Below are positions 34,536-43,386 of a DNA stretch of 64,000 nt, in pieces. Within the stretch, counting starts at the first letter, position 1. Each line of letters begins with the position of its first letter. The notes under the pieces are model-generated. The model saw only the letters and a list, made by a program, of their open reading frames with translations, searched no databases and was not told where the DNA came from. This DNA comes from Neobacillus sp. WH10 (lineage in GTDB: Bacteria; Bacillota; Bacilli; Bacillales; Cytobacillaceae): the NCBI RefSeq assembly GCF_030123405.1, contig NZ_CP126110.1, positions 310,001-374,000 of the forward strand, in the 5' to 3' direction. The position numbers were made by a program, and so were the translations under genes.

Positions 34536-36149
34536 ATGAGCATAGCTTCCCAAGACACAGAAGCTAGAGGCAAAAATTCATATAGCTTCGACGAATTCGT
34601 TGAAAAGCGTGAAAATCTCGATTGGTATCGTGATGAACCTTTTTTACAAAAAGCAGTGAAAAAATTTACTGGTTCAGAGTATGAGCAAGTTCATGAAAAA
34701 ATATTTTCCTTTTCTCCAACGGTATCTTCTCAATGGAACCGTTTAGCCGCACAAAGTGCGAGGCCGGAAGTCCGTCCTTACTTGCTTCACTTTGATGCAT
34801 TTAACCACAGGATAGACAGAGTTGTGCGGCCTATGGAAACACATCGGTTAGAAAAGGGAGTATTTGGTGAAGGCCTTTTTTCTAGTCAAATGACATCTTG
34901 GGAAAGTTTTGTTAAACGCATGTTAATTCATCAAATAGGAGAAGGAGGGGTTACATGCCCTTTAACATGTACCCACGGTTTAATTGCTCTAATTGAAGAA
35001 TTTCCTGATGAAGAGCATCCGGAACTTGATGAGATTTTGGTGCATACAAAAGAAGGGGTTAACGGCGATTTTGCCATCGGCGCCCAGTTTATGTCGGAGA
35101 TTCAGGGTGGCTCTGATTTGCCTGCTAATCTATTGGAAGCCGTTCCGGATGGAAAAAACTATCGATTATATGGGAATAAATTCTTTTGCTCTGTCGCACA
35201 TTCCGACTATTCCGTTGTTACAGCCAAAATTTCAGGTTCAAACAAGGTATCAACATTTATTGTTCCTTCGTGGCTTCCAGGTGATAAAGAGAAGGAAAAG
35301 AGAAATGGTTATCAAATTAACCGGATTAAATGGAAGATGGGTACTGCTGAGGTTCCAACAGGCGAATTTCAATATAATGGTGCCCTAGCCTATCCAATCG
35401 GTCCAAAAGATAAAGGCATAGCTGTAGCAGTGGGAATTGTTCTGACGCTATCCCGTCTTGAAATCGGAATTGCCTGTGCCGGATTTATGCTGCGTGCATC
35501 AAGGGAAGCGAATCTTTATAGTGAATTCCGTACGGTATTTGGAAAAAGAATCAAAGACTACCCACTTGCAGCTAGCAAATTAAAGCTAATAGAAAATGCC
35601 GCTGAACGGGCAACGGCGGGTGCATTTAAAATTTATGATCTTTTCTTACGTCTTGAAAAGCCGCTAAACCCAGGGCTTAAATCAGATCATCCACTTGATA
35701 TTAGGAAACAACTATTTAATCTACGTGAACTTATTTTATTGCAGAAAATTGGCACTACGAAAGAAGGTGTGGAAATATTACGAGAGGCAATCTCGGTGTT
35801 TGCCGGTCATGGGGTAATGGAAGAGTTCTCCTCACTTCCTCGGATATTCCGTGATGTCGTGGTAAACGAACAATGGGAAGGTCCACGTAATCTTCTATTA
35901 ACCCAAATTTACCGTGATATCAGTAGAGTAGCTGATTGGTATTCTCCGTCAGATTTTGTTAGTAATGTTCTTGATGGAGCTTCTCAGGAAACGATTCAAA
36001 CTTTTTCAGAACAGCTAGAAGACCTGCTGCAAAGACCTGTTCTCGGTGAAGTAAGTGAAGGATCCATGGAAGCTGCGATGGAGTGGGATGCATTTTGTAG
36101 TTCTTTCTTTAAAGCCTATCAGGAAGTAGCTTTATCAGAGATAAAGTAA
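34536..36149 (+). CDS. Acyl-CoA dehydrogenase family protein, AidB-like
   Basis: A 537-residue flavoprotein, longer than ordinary acyl-CoA dehydrogenases (about 380) and close to AidB (about 540). FMSEIQGGSDLPAN (FAD loop), KWKMGTAEVPTGEF, SRLEIGIACAGFMLRA and RIFRDVVVNEQWEGPRNLL follow the AidB pattern. AidB is part of the E. coli response to alkylation damage; its true substrate is unclear. AAGGAGTGA precedes the ATG at 34536 (the TTG just before it is too close). Transcribed divergently from a LiuR-like MerR gene, so a role in acyl-CoA metabolism is as likely as DNA protection. Confidence 0.8.
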   Translation: MSIASQDTEARGKNSYSFDEFVEKRENLDWYRDEPFLQKAVKKFTGSEYEQVHEKIFSFSPTVSSQWNRLAAQSARPEVRPYLLHFDAFNHRIDRVVRPMETHRLEKGVFGEGLFSSQMTSWESFVKRMLIHQIGEGGVTCPLTCTHGLIALIEEFPDEEHPELDEILVHTKEGVNGDFAIGAQFMSEIQGGSDLPANLLEAVPDGKNYRLYGNKFFCSVAHSDYSVVTAKISGSNKVSTFIVPSWLPGDKEKEKRNGYQINRIKWKMGTAEVPTGEFQYNGALAYPIGPKDKGIAVAVGIVLTLSRLEIGIACAGFMLRASREANLYSEFRTVFGKRIKDYPLAASKLKLIENAAERATAGAFKIYDLFLRLEKPLNPGLKSDHPLDIRKQLFNLRELILLQKIGTTKEGVEILREAISVFAGHGVMEEFSSLPRIFRDVVVNEQWEGPRNLLLTQIYRDISRVADWYSPSDFVSNVLDGASQETIQTFSEQLEDLLQRPVLGEVSEGSMEAAMEWDAFCSSFFKAYQEVALSEIK

Positions 36150-36153
36150 ATTT

Positions 36154-36201
36154 TGACGTCAATCCCTGTTGCGTTAAGTAGCGGGGATTGGCTCCTTTTT
36201 T
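36154..36201 (+). terminator. GTCAATCCC-family terminator after the dehydrogenase gene
   Basis: GTCAATCCC then GTTGC pairs with GTAGC and GGGGATTGGC, followed by CTCCTTTTTT. Member of the hairpin family noted at 1065. Confidence 0.8.
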
Positions 36202-36208
36202 CAAAAAC

Positions 36209-36226
36209 TAATCAATCGTTTGATTA
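36209..36226. repeat. Single copy of the 18-bp palindromic repeat
   Basis: TAATCAATCGTTTGATTA, one base off the perfect palindrome. It is the rightmost copy noticed; none was seen from 36.3 to 64 kb. Confidence 0.7.
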
Positions 36227-36234
36227 AATAGGGT

Positions 36235-36274
36235 TAGATCCTTACGAACAGTACAAACTGTTCGTAAGGATCTA
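36235..36274. terminator. Perfect 18-bp stem-loop at the ampS 3' end
   Basis: TAGATCCTTACGAACAGT is exactly inverted around ACAA. There is no T tract on either strand, so it may stabilise or process transcripts of the convergent genes rather than terminate them by itself. Confidence 0.6.
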
Positions 36275-36301
36275 GAATCAAACATTGTCATTAAGAAAAG
36301 T

Positions 36302-37546
36302 CTAAAATGCCCAGTCTCCATTACGGAAGATAGGAACAATGGTGCCATCGTGTTTAATGCCATCAATATCCATCTTGTCAGAACCAATCATGAAGTCAAC
36401 GTGTACAGTGGAAGTATTCATGCCATGTTTTAATAATTCTTCTTGGCTCATTTTCGTCCCACCTTGAATTGTAGTAGGATAGGCGGCACCGATTGCTAAG
36501 TGATTGGATGCATTCTCATCAAATAGTGTTGTAAAGAAGGTAATACCAGATTGAGAAATGGGTGATGGGTCTGGTACTAGGGCAACTTCGCCCAAGCCAG
36601 TTCCACCTTCGTTGTCAAAAACCAATTTCTTAATGGTTTCATCTCCTTTTTCAGCAGAAATGTCCACAATTTTGCCATCTTTAAAGTGCACTTCAATACC
36701 TTCAATTAATGTACCAGCATAGCTCAACGGCTTTGTGCTGCGGACCACACCTTCCATACGATGTGTGTCAGGAGCAGTGAAGACCTCTTCCGTAGGCATG
36801 TTGGCAATAAATTCTTCCCCTTTTGGATTATAACTTTCGGCACATGCCCAAATGTGGTTCTTTGGTAAGCCTAAAGTTAAATCTGTACCAGGTGCTGTGT
36901 AGTGCAAAGCATCAAACTGGATTTCATTTAATTTCGCTGCCTTTTCATTCAATGTTTTTTTATGGTCATCCCAGGCGGCAATTGGATCCTCTGCATAGAC
37001 ACGACAGGTTTTGAAGATTTGATCCCATAAGGCATCGACTTGTTCTTCGGAAGTTGCTAAGTCTGGGAATACTTTGGAAGCCCAGCCTGCTTCAGCAGCA
37101 GCGGCAACGGTCCATTTCAAATCATCATTTTGTGTTGCAATGCGCTGGGCACTGAATGCTTTTCCATACACATTTTGATAGGCCGCAATTTTAGCCGGAT
37201 CGACTTCATTTAGTAATCCTGGATCACTTGATACAATCGAAAGACGGCTCACGCGATGGTTTAATACATGATCTTCGGATTCTTGAATTTCGTATTCAGG
37301 AATGTTGGTCAGTACTTCTATTGGTTGATGTAAGTAATGAAGCTTGCTAATTTCGTCATCGGACCATTTTACGATTACTTTTTCAGCACCTAAAGCATAA
37401 GCTTCTTTAGTAATAAAACGAGCTAAAGGAGCTTGATCAACGGTAATGGTCATTTTTACCCAATCACCAGGTTGAACATTAATTCCTTTCGCAACTAAAA
37501 GTTTCGCATATTTTTGCAAATTCTCATCAAAATTTGGCAGGACCAT
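36302..37546 (-). CDS. ampS: M29-family aminopeptidase
   Basis: A 414-residue metallo-aminopeptidase of the AmpS/PepS/thermophilic T family (about 410 residues). The metal-site region is visible in NMPTEEVFTAPDTHRMEGVV, NEGGTGLGEVALVPD, HLAIGAAYPTTIQGG and STVHVDFMIGS. It cleaves N-terminal residues from peptides in the cytoplasm. GGGGG lies before the ATG. Single-gene unit on the minus strand, ending at the 36235 stem-loop. Confidence 0.9.
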   Translation of the reverse strand: MVLPNFDENLQKYAKLLVAKGINVQPGDWVKMTITVDQAPLARFITKEAYALGAEKVIVKWSDDEISKLHYLHQPIEVLTNIPEYEIQESEDHVLNHRVSRLSIVSSDPGLLNEVDPAKIAAYQNVYGKAFSAQRIATQNDDLKWTVAAAAEAGWASKVFPDLATSEEQVDALWDQIFKTCRVYAEDPIAAWDDHKKTLNEKAAKLNEIQFDALHYTAPGTDLTLGLPKNHIWACAESYNPKGEEFIANMPTEEVFTAPDTHRMEGVVRSTKPLSYAGTLIEGIEVHFKDGKIVDISAEKGDETIKKLVFDNEGGTGLGEVALVPDPSPISQSGITFFTTLFDENASNHLAIGAAYPTTIQGGTKMSQEELLKHGMNTSTVHVDFMIGSDKMDIDGIKHDGTIVPIFRNGDWAF

Positions 37547-37716
37547 TTTTTTACCCCCAATAATGTATTTCTAACTACCATATTATACTAGCACAATTAG
37601 ACCTAAATTTCTGAAAATAAATGATGTAAAACACCAAACGAGGTCTAACAATAGAAATCTTGATAAAAATCCATTAATTAATTATGGTAAAACTATGTAA
37701 TTGGGGGTGAGAGTTA

Positions 37717-37815
37717 ATGAACGAGAAACAGTTAGTTGAAGGAAATAATCTATTTTATAAAACACTTACATCAGGATCCATTTTATACGCAGTTTTTTTA
37801 ACTGAAAAAGTATGA
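37717..37815 (+). CDS. Small 32-residue ORF coupled to the next gene
   Basis: ATG at 37717 after GGGGGTGAG, which is the strongest ribosome site in this region. It encodes MNEKQLVEGNNLF, a short hydrophobic part and ends ...TEKV, with the TGA overlapping the ATG of the following membrane-protein gene (ATGA at 37812). The downstream gene has no good ribosome site of its own, so translation of this small ORF probably drives it. No known family. Confidence 0.55.
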   Translation: MNEKQLVEGNNLFYKTLTSGSILYAVFLTEKV

Positions 37816-38426
37816 AAGAAAAGCTGGTTTACATAAGAGCTAAGTCGGAAAAAGTGCCTCCGTTACAACAGAGATTGGTAAGAGTATTGTTTGTATTTAT
37901 ACTAGGAGCTTTATTGGGTTTCTTGGCAAAATACACAGATGGTTTAGTTGTAGGATTAATAGGGACTTACCTAGGATTTTGGATAACAGTAACAACAATA
38001 ATTGCCGTTCGAAGTCGTTCGCCTAAAGCTGCGGCATTACACGCATTTGTTTTTCTAATCGCTATGTTGCTTGTTTATTATATCTATTCAATGGTGTTGT
38101 TTGGATTTTTTCCAAAATATTATTTTATCGCTTGGGGCAGCATTGCACTGATTTCACCGATCGGTGGTTATGCGGTGTGGTACGCAAAAGGAAATGGCTG
38201 GATTGCTGCACTTTGTGCGGCCTTTCCCATTAGTTTGCTCTTGGTAGAAGGTTTTAGTTTTTTCTATACTTTATCAATCCCAAGAGGATTTGATATAATT
38301 TTAGCTATTTTGTTATTTATCATTTTGCCTGCAAATCATTTTCAGCGCTTACGCATGTTACCTATTGTCACTGGACTATTTTTCTTAATTGAACAGATAG
38401 GACTACTGTATTACTTGCCGGGATAA
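37812..38426 (+). CDS. Membrane protein, DUF6518-like
   Basis: A 204-residue protein with six hydrophobic helices, a basic N-terminus and the central segment LISPIGGYAVWYAKGNGWIA. It resembles small uncharacterised Bacillus membrane proteins of the DUF6518 type; the function is unknown. Translation seems coupled to the 32-residue ORF just upstream. Confidence 0.6.
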   Translation: MKEKLVYIRAKSEKVPPLQQRLVRVLFVFILGALLGFLAKYTDGLVVGLIGTYLGFWITVTTIIAVRSRSPKAAALHAFVFLIAMLLVYYIYSMVLFGFFPKYYFIAWGSIALISPIGGYAVWYAKGNGWIAALCAAFPISLLLVEGFSFFYTLSIPRGFDIILAILLFIILPANHFQRLRMLPIVTGLFFLIEQIGLLYYLPG

Positions 38427-38477
38427 AGAGCTTTTACAGGCAGTGAATCCCCAAAAATATAATTATTTTCATTATTG

Positions 38478-38504
38478 TGCAACGTTTCCACTTTCTCGTT
38501 CGAC
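38478..38504 (+). promoter_or_regulatory. Candidate ECF-sigma autoregulatory promoter
   Basis: TGCAAC at 38478-38483 and CGAC at 38501-38504 are separated by 17 bases, with GTTT after the AAC. The same arrangement (TGCAAC, N17, CGTG) precedes sigM at 49712. It lies 31 bases upstream of an ECF sigma gene. Confidence 0.45.
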
Positions 38505-38534
38505 TTAATGATGAAAAAGAGGGGGAAGGTGAAA

Positions 38535-39068
38535 ATGGATATAGCAAAATTTGTAGACATGGCGAAGAAGGGTAATGATGAAGCGTTTGAACAACTGATT
38601 AGTTCTGTTCGCGCTAAATTGTACCGGACTGCCTATTCATATGTTAGAAATGAACAAGATGCTCTTGATATTTATCAAGAAACTATTTACAAAGCCTACA
38701 TTTCTCTAAAAAAATTAAAAAAACCTGAGAGTTTTCAAAGCTGGATTACAAGGATTCTTGTTTCAAAGTGTATTGATTTTATTCGAAAAGAATCGAGACA
38801 TTTTTCAACAGATAATGAGGAGATATTTGCTGAACTAATTTCTAAAGAAAGCGTTGATTACATAGCCCATTCAATGGATTTATCCGAAGCCTTTAAATTT
38901 TTGGATCCCAAATACAAGACAATTATTTTGTTGAGGTATTATCATGATTTTTCCATTAAGGAAATTGCGGCCATTATGAATTACCCGGAAGGAACAGTAA
39001 AATCATACTTACATCGAGTGCAAAAAGAGTTGAGGCCGATTTTAAAGGAGGGCTATCTTTATGAATAA
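38535..39068 (+). CDS. ECF-type RNA polymerase sigma factor
   Basis: A 177-residue sigma-70-family protein with region 2 (about residues 20-85: YRTAYSYVRNEQDALDIYQE, then FQSWITRILVSKCIDF) and region 4 (about 120-170: YHDFSIKEIAAIMNYPEGTV, then KSYLHRVQKEL). GGGGGAAGG lies before ATG 38535. The 3' end overlaps its presumed anti-sigma gene by eight bases. The paired DUF4179 protein suggests an envelope-stress type sigma not identical to SigM. Confidence 0.85.
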   Translation: MDIAKFVDMAKKGNDEAFEQLISSVRAKLYRTAYSYVRNEQDALDIYQETIYKAYISLKKLKKPESFQSWITRILVSKCIDFIRKESRHFSTDNEEIFAELISKESVDYIAHSMDLSEAFKFLDPKYKTIILLRYYHDFSIKEIAAIMNYPEGTVKSYLHRVQKELRPILKEGYLYE

Positions 39069-40089
39069 AGACAAATTCAATCGATCTATCGACAACATAA
39101 ATGTACCAATTGAAAAGGTAATGGCAAGGGAGAAGGCGGCTATCTTTCAAGCCAAGAAAAAAAGAAAAGCCGGAAGAACCACAAAACGGTCAATCTTGGT
39201 TGCATGTGGGTTATGTCTATCTTTGCTTGGTTCTGGATTTGTTTCAACAGGCATGGCGGAAGCCTTATCAAATATTCCCCTAATTGGTCCAATTTATAAG
39301 GATTTTAGAGACATTGCCTCAGAGAAAATTGAACACGATCAACTTACGACAGTAATTGATAAACAAGATAGTAAAAACGGCTTAACAATGACTGTAAAAG
39401 AAGCAGCATATGATGGCAACCGGATAATCGTAACAGTAGTTTACACAGGTCAAAAAGAACTTTCGATGAAAGAAGAAAAGGCCGGCTTTAGCTATATAAC
39501 AATTAATGGACAACAAGAAATTAAACCAGCAATTGGTTCAACAGGTCAGGACGACATAAACTCGAAAACAATAATTGAACATCATCAATTTACCTTCTCT
39601 AAATATAATGAATTTGGCGATAACATTGAGATTGAGGTCCATGGAGAAAACTTATTTGGCTATGAGGGCAAGTTGAAGGTGGCTTTCCCACTTAAAAAAA
39701 TAAAAGGCGATGTGTTTGAGTTTTATCCAAAGGTTACAACTAAAACGGTTGATGATGTTTATAAGTTAACAGCGGACAAAGTAACCTTTTCACCTCTATC
39801 AACCAGAATAGACCTAACGATTGATTACCCTGCTGAAATGGATAAAAACGATACTTGGCCATGGTTTGATTTCTCTGTAGTCGATGATAATGGTCAGGTA
39901 TATGATAAACTGAAACTACAAGCAGGCATGGTTTTTGGGAACTATGGTCATCATATGGTACTGACTTTACCTCCAATGGATACAATACCAAAATCATTTA
40001 CACTTAAGCCAAGTCGACAAAATAGTGAAGGTTTTAGCGAAGAAATAAAGGAATTAGAATTGGTCGTTCCTTTGGATAAAAAGAAGTAA
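39061..40089 (+). CDS. DUF4179 membrane anti-sigma factor
   Basis: A 342-residue single-pass protein: a cytoplasmic N-terminus of about 50 residues that would bind the sigma factor, a membrane helix (ILVACGLCLSLLGSGFVS, about residues 55-72) and a large extracellular part starting with the DUF4179 segment ALSNIPLIGPIYKDF. DUF4179 proteins beside ECF sigma genes act as anti-sigma factors. Start overlaps the sigma gene. Confidence 0.8.
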   Translation: MNKDKFNRSIDNINVPIEKVMAREKAAIFQAKKKRKAGRTTKRSILVACGLCLSLLGSGFVSTGMAEALSNIPLIGPIYKDFRDIASEKIEHDQLTTVIDKQDSKNGLTMTVKEAAYDGNRIIVTVVYTGQKELSMKEEKAGFSYITINGQQEIKPAIGSTGQDDINSKTIIEHHQFTFSKYNEFGDNIEIEVHGENLFGYEGKLKVAFPLKKIKGDVFEFYPKVTTKTVDDVYKLTADKVTFSPLSTRIDLTIDYPAEMDKNDTWPWFDFSVVDDNGQVYDKLKLQAGMVFGNYGHHMVLTLPPMDTIPKSFTLKPSRQNSEGFSEEIKELELVVPLDKKK

Positions 40090-40145
40090 AGTTTGTTAGA
40101 ACTAGTATATCGTATAGGGCTAAAGATAAAATTTTGAGGGCTTGG

Positions 40146-40200
40146 AATTTTGGAGTCAGTCCCCGCTAACATTAAGTGACGTGGGTCTGACTCCTTTTCT
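40146..40200. terminator. GTCAGTCCC-family hairpin between convergent genes
   Basis: GGAGTCAGTCCCCG pairs with a GTGGGTCTGACTCC arm, followed by TTTTCTTC. It can end the anti-sigma transcript. Confidence 0.75.
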
Positions 40201-40204
40201 TCTA

Positions 40205-40957
40205 TTAATTTTGCCTTGAAATAAGAAAGATTAGCGGTAAGATCGCGAATGCTATGTTTACAAAGAAATGACAAACGATGAGAGGAAACAATCTTTTTTG
40301 CTTGTGAAAGATGATCCCGCTGCCAATTCCCCACACAAAAAAAGCGGCCGCATAGACAATAGCCCCTTGTAAGCTAACTGCCAATATAATGTGTTGCAAA
40401 GCAAAGCCAATAGAAGGAATGATTATTCCAATCCACACTTTTTTAAAATGGTTGATAATTAATGGCTGCGCATAGCCCCGATACATTAGTTCTTCAATAG
40501 GTGCATTTAAAAACGGAAAAACGAAAGAAATGCAGGCTATTACCCACATTAGCCATTGAGGCCGTGAAAATGTAAAGATTTCTTCATTTCCGGCAAAAAC
40601 AATCTGGAAGTGTTCGAATAAATCCGGTCCATACATGACAAACATGATTCCCATAATTGTTACCACGAATGGAACATACAAGACCAATAGCCATAACAAA
40701 CCGAACAAAATATCTTTTATTACTCGATCTATGCGAAAATCGATTAAATCTTTTATGGAACGACCTTCTTTTTTTAGCAGACGATGTAACAGAAAAAAAC
40801 AAAGCACATTAACGACAGTAAAGTAAACATTTGAAAATTCCGGCAGAAAGGGAAACTGAAACGGTAAACCAAATATTTTTAGCAATAAAAAGAGAAGTAA
40901 CAGTACCATGATTAACATTGGAAATCGGATAAATGAAACAAACCAGGCATTTTTCAA
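40205..40957 (-). CDS. CPBP-family intramembrane metalloprotease
   Basis: A 250-residue membrane protein with about eight helices. The CPBP/Abi signature is APIEELMYRGYAQPL (EExxxR motif), then GFALQHIILA with a conserved His and VWGIGSGIIFHKQKRLFPLI. The family includes CAAX prenyl proteases and bacteriocin self-immunity proteins; here nothing indicates a bacteriocin. The start is a TTG ten bases after GGGAGGTG. Confidence 0.8.
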   Translation of the reverse strand: MKNAWFVSFIRFPMLIMVLLLLFLLLKIFGLPFQFPFLPEFSNVYFTVVNVLCFFLLHRLLKKEGRSIKDLIDFRIDRVIKDILFGLLWLLVLYVPFVVTIMGIMFVMYGPDLFEHFQIVFAGNEEIFTFSRPQWLMWVIACISFVFPFLNAPIEELMYRGYAQPLIINHFKKVWIGIIIPSIGFALQHIILAVSLQGAIVYAAAFFVWGIGSGIIFHKQKRLFPLIVCHFFVNIAFAILPLIFLISRQN

Positions 40958-41099
40958 TTAACTTGGCACCTCCCATTTTTCAAAAATACTCGGATATCAT
41001 TATTTTTATGTGCGAATCATATAATTTCTTTTTAAGAATCTGGATATATTTTCTCAGTACTTTGTCACGGTTTTTTATTTTGGAAGGTATCGTGGTGGG

Positions 41100-41822
41100 A
41101 TGAATATTCATTATGCTTTTGAGTTGAATTTTAATACCGTTTTTACAGGGATAGTAGCATGGGTTGTAATTGGAATGATTGCTTATCGCATTTACAAAAA
41201 ACAATCTATGAAGCCTAAGGTATGGAAAGTCTTCGTTATTATACTTGTTGGTCTTTTTTCTTTTTCAATTAATTGGCAGTTGCTTGGGACGCCAGTCAAG
41301 TTTTCAATCTTACCATTAGGTGTTTTGCTTTTATATTGGATTTTAATAGGAAAGGAAGGACGCTGGCAGAGATATCGTCCTTATGCTTGGCTGGGATTTT
41401 TTGCGAATTATATCTTCTTAGCTGCTATTTTACTATCCTTATTGGCCCAACATAAAATTTATCCTGAAAATGATCTTTCTACATATATTTCTAACACTGA
41501 GGATGCTTCGATTGTAAATATTCATCCTTCGGCGTTGGATAGCTCGCTGGATAAGGAAAGCTTACGGAAACAAATACATAGTATGACCCATAAACCAATC
41601 CATGCCCAGCATCGGTTTAAGGAAGAAGAGATGAGGGACGATGGAGCAATCAAAAGAAATGAACGGTTCCCATATCAGCTAACCGGAACTTCAGCTAAAT
41701 GGGGGAGCGGCCTGAAGACAATTATTTATCTTGAAGCTGATGGAAAAGGGATGTTAGTAACATCATCGAAAAAGCAGCTTTATTTCCGCTCCAAAGAGTC
41801 GTTGCTAAAGGGAGGAAAATAA
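41100..41822 (+). CDS. Membrane protein of unknown function
   Basis: A 240-residue protein with four N-terminal hydrophobic helices (to about residue 122) and a hydrophilic, charged C-terminal half containing KGMLVTSSKKQLYF. I do not recognise the family. GGTGGG lies close before the ATG. The next gene starts two bases after the stop, so the two form an operon. Confidence 0.6.
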   Translation: MNIHYAFELNFNTVFTGIVAWVVIGMIAYRIYKKQSMKPKVWKVFVIILVGLFSFSINWQLLGTPVKFSILPLGVLLLYWILIGKEGRWQRYRPYAWLGFFANYIFLAAILLSLLAQHKIYPENDLSTYISNTEDASIVNIHPSALDSSLDKESLRKQIHSMTHKPIHAQHRFKEEEMRDDGAIKRNERFPYQLTGTSAKWGSGLKTIIYLEADGKGMLVTSSKKQLYFRSKESLLKGGK

Positions 41823-41824
41823 AA

Positions 41825-42574
41825 ATGCAGAAAAAATGGATTTGGGCTACCGCATTATTAGGTGTAGTGGCTCTGTCATCAGTGATTATTTATTGGTTTT
41901 ATTTTTCAAAACCTGCATCCTTTCCAACAAATGAACAATTAATAAGGGAGATTAATCAGATCCTCCCGGAAGCGTCTGCAAGCGTTATTCAAGATACTGT
42001 TAATGCTGATGCGCGGCATAAATTTGTCCCTTTTATTTCGGAAGAAGGCAATTACGGAGTAAGTTATTGGGGATGGGAAAAACATAAATGGCAGGTTGTA
42101 TCGGTTGACACAACAGGCGAGCCACATGTTTGGAAGGTTAAAAGTGATGATCCATCAACGTACCACTTGGTATGGAATATTCATCCTGATGATCAAGTTA
42201 GTTATTTGAAGTTCTATTTTATGAGAGACAGAGGATTTCTTGTCAGTAATGGGGTTGAGACGTATGACCCAAAAATCCAAATGGAGAAAAAGGTCACTCT
42301 TCAAGAGAAAACCTATGGCGCGCTGAAACTGCCGAATGAATGGGTTGAATTAATGAATTCCATTATAAAGATAGATTCGGCTAAAGCACCTGGAGTATTT
42401 TTCAATATTATACCCGCTAACAATTCGTTGTATTTTGGCTGGACCCCATATGATAAATTAGATCAAGCAGCAATTCTAAATAGATCTGTAAATGGGAGTG
42501 GCTATTCGACTGGTGAACCAATAGAGTTTGTGAGGCATTTAAGTCCATCGGAAATTGAGTCTCCACTTAAGTAA
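41825..42574 (+). CDS. Membrane-anchored protein of unknown function
   Basis: A 249-residue protein: an N-terminal membrane helix (residues 5-28) and a large extracytoplasmic domain with many Trp and Tyr (YWGWEKHKWQVVSVDTTGEP). No cysteine-based lipobox. GGGAGG lies before the ATG, inside the previous gene. Probably works with the preceding membrane protein. The family is not recognised. Confidence 0.6.
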   Translation: MQKKWIWATALLGVVALSSVIIYWFYFSKPASFPTNEQLIREINQILPEASASVIQDTVNADARHKFVPFISEEGNYGVSYWGWEKHKWQVVSVDTTGEPHVWKVKSDDPSTYHLVWNIHPDDQVSYLKFYFMRDRGFLVSNGVETYDPKIQMEKKVTLQEKTYGALKLPNEWVELMNSIIKIDSAKAPGVFFNIIPANNSLYFGWTPYDKLDQAAILNRSVNGSGYSTGEPIEFVRHLSPSEIESPLK

Positions 42575-42780
42575 AAATAGGTTTTAAAAAACGAAGTCAC
42601 GAAAAGACAAGTCAAATGCTGTTTGTATCAGATCTTACCTTTTTATCAGCAGTCTTTTTATGCCCTTTATTATTTCTATTTGTTTCATAATATTTTTTTT
42701 ACGAGGAAAATTTCACAGTGTTCCTAAATAAAATAAGGCATTAAAAAATATATATTGGAACAATCAAAAAGGAGGAAAAT

Positions 42781-43266
42781 ATGAAAAAGGCAATCTTTAT
42801 TTTTATTATTTTTTTCATTGGAATTGGGGTAGGGATATTAGTAAATAAGGAGTATGAAAAATTTCACCCCCCTTCAGAACCAAGCGGTGCATCTATATCA
42901 AATGAAAATGACAAGCTGAATGTAACCTTGTTTGTTTCAGGTCCAATCCAAACATTCAAAGGAAAAGTTGTCCAGGTGATAGCGACAGTTACAAATAAAA
43001 CAAACGAAGACCTTGTTTTGAGTCCAAAAAAGTGCAAGCCAGTATTGGAATTTTCTCAGTATTATGGAAAAAAGAAAGTGGAAACCTCCGATAATAATTG
43101 CATCCGAGATGAGCAAATACGGTTATCAAGTAAAGCTGGATTTTCTAAAACAGTGGTTTTACCATATGATGAGAAAGCCTTTAAGAAATACAACTCAGGA
43201 AGAATCTCCGTAACAGTAGAGGGATTAACTACGGAAATGTTGAGTATTCACAAAATTCCCGACTAG
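42781..43266 (+). CDS. Membrane-anchored extracellular protein of unknown function
   Basis: A 161-residue protein with an uncleaved-looking N-terminal helix (residues 4-22) and an extracellular beta-type domain (VSGPIQTFKGKVVQVIATVT) with two cysteines (CKP, CIR) that may pair. The Ig-like look resembles small BsuPI-like beta domains, without certainty. AAGGAGGAAAAT is an excellent ribosome site. Monocistronic. Confidence 0.6.
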   Translation: MKKAIFIFIIFFIGIGVGILVNKEYEKFHPPSEPSGASISNENDKLNVTLFVSGPIQTFKGKVVQVIATVTNKTNEDLVLSPKKCKPVLEFSQYYGKKKVETSDNNCIRDEQIRLSSKAGFSKTVVLPYDEKAFKKYNSGRISVTVEGLTTEMLSIHKIPD

Positions 43267-43386
43267 TAAAACGAGGTTCGCGGTACTTTATTAAATAAGT
43301 TTCAAAAAACGAAAGGTTTCTTGTTGTAAGATTGGCCGATATTCAATACAACTGAATATTTAATACTGTTGGAAGGTGCATATAAG

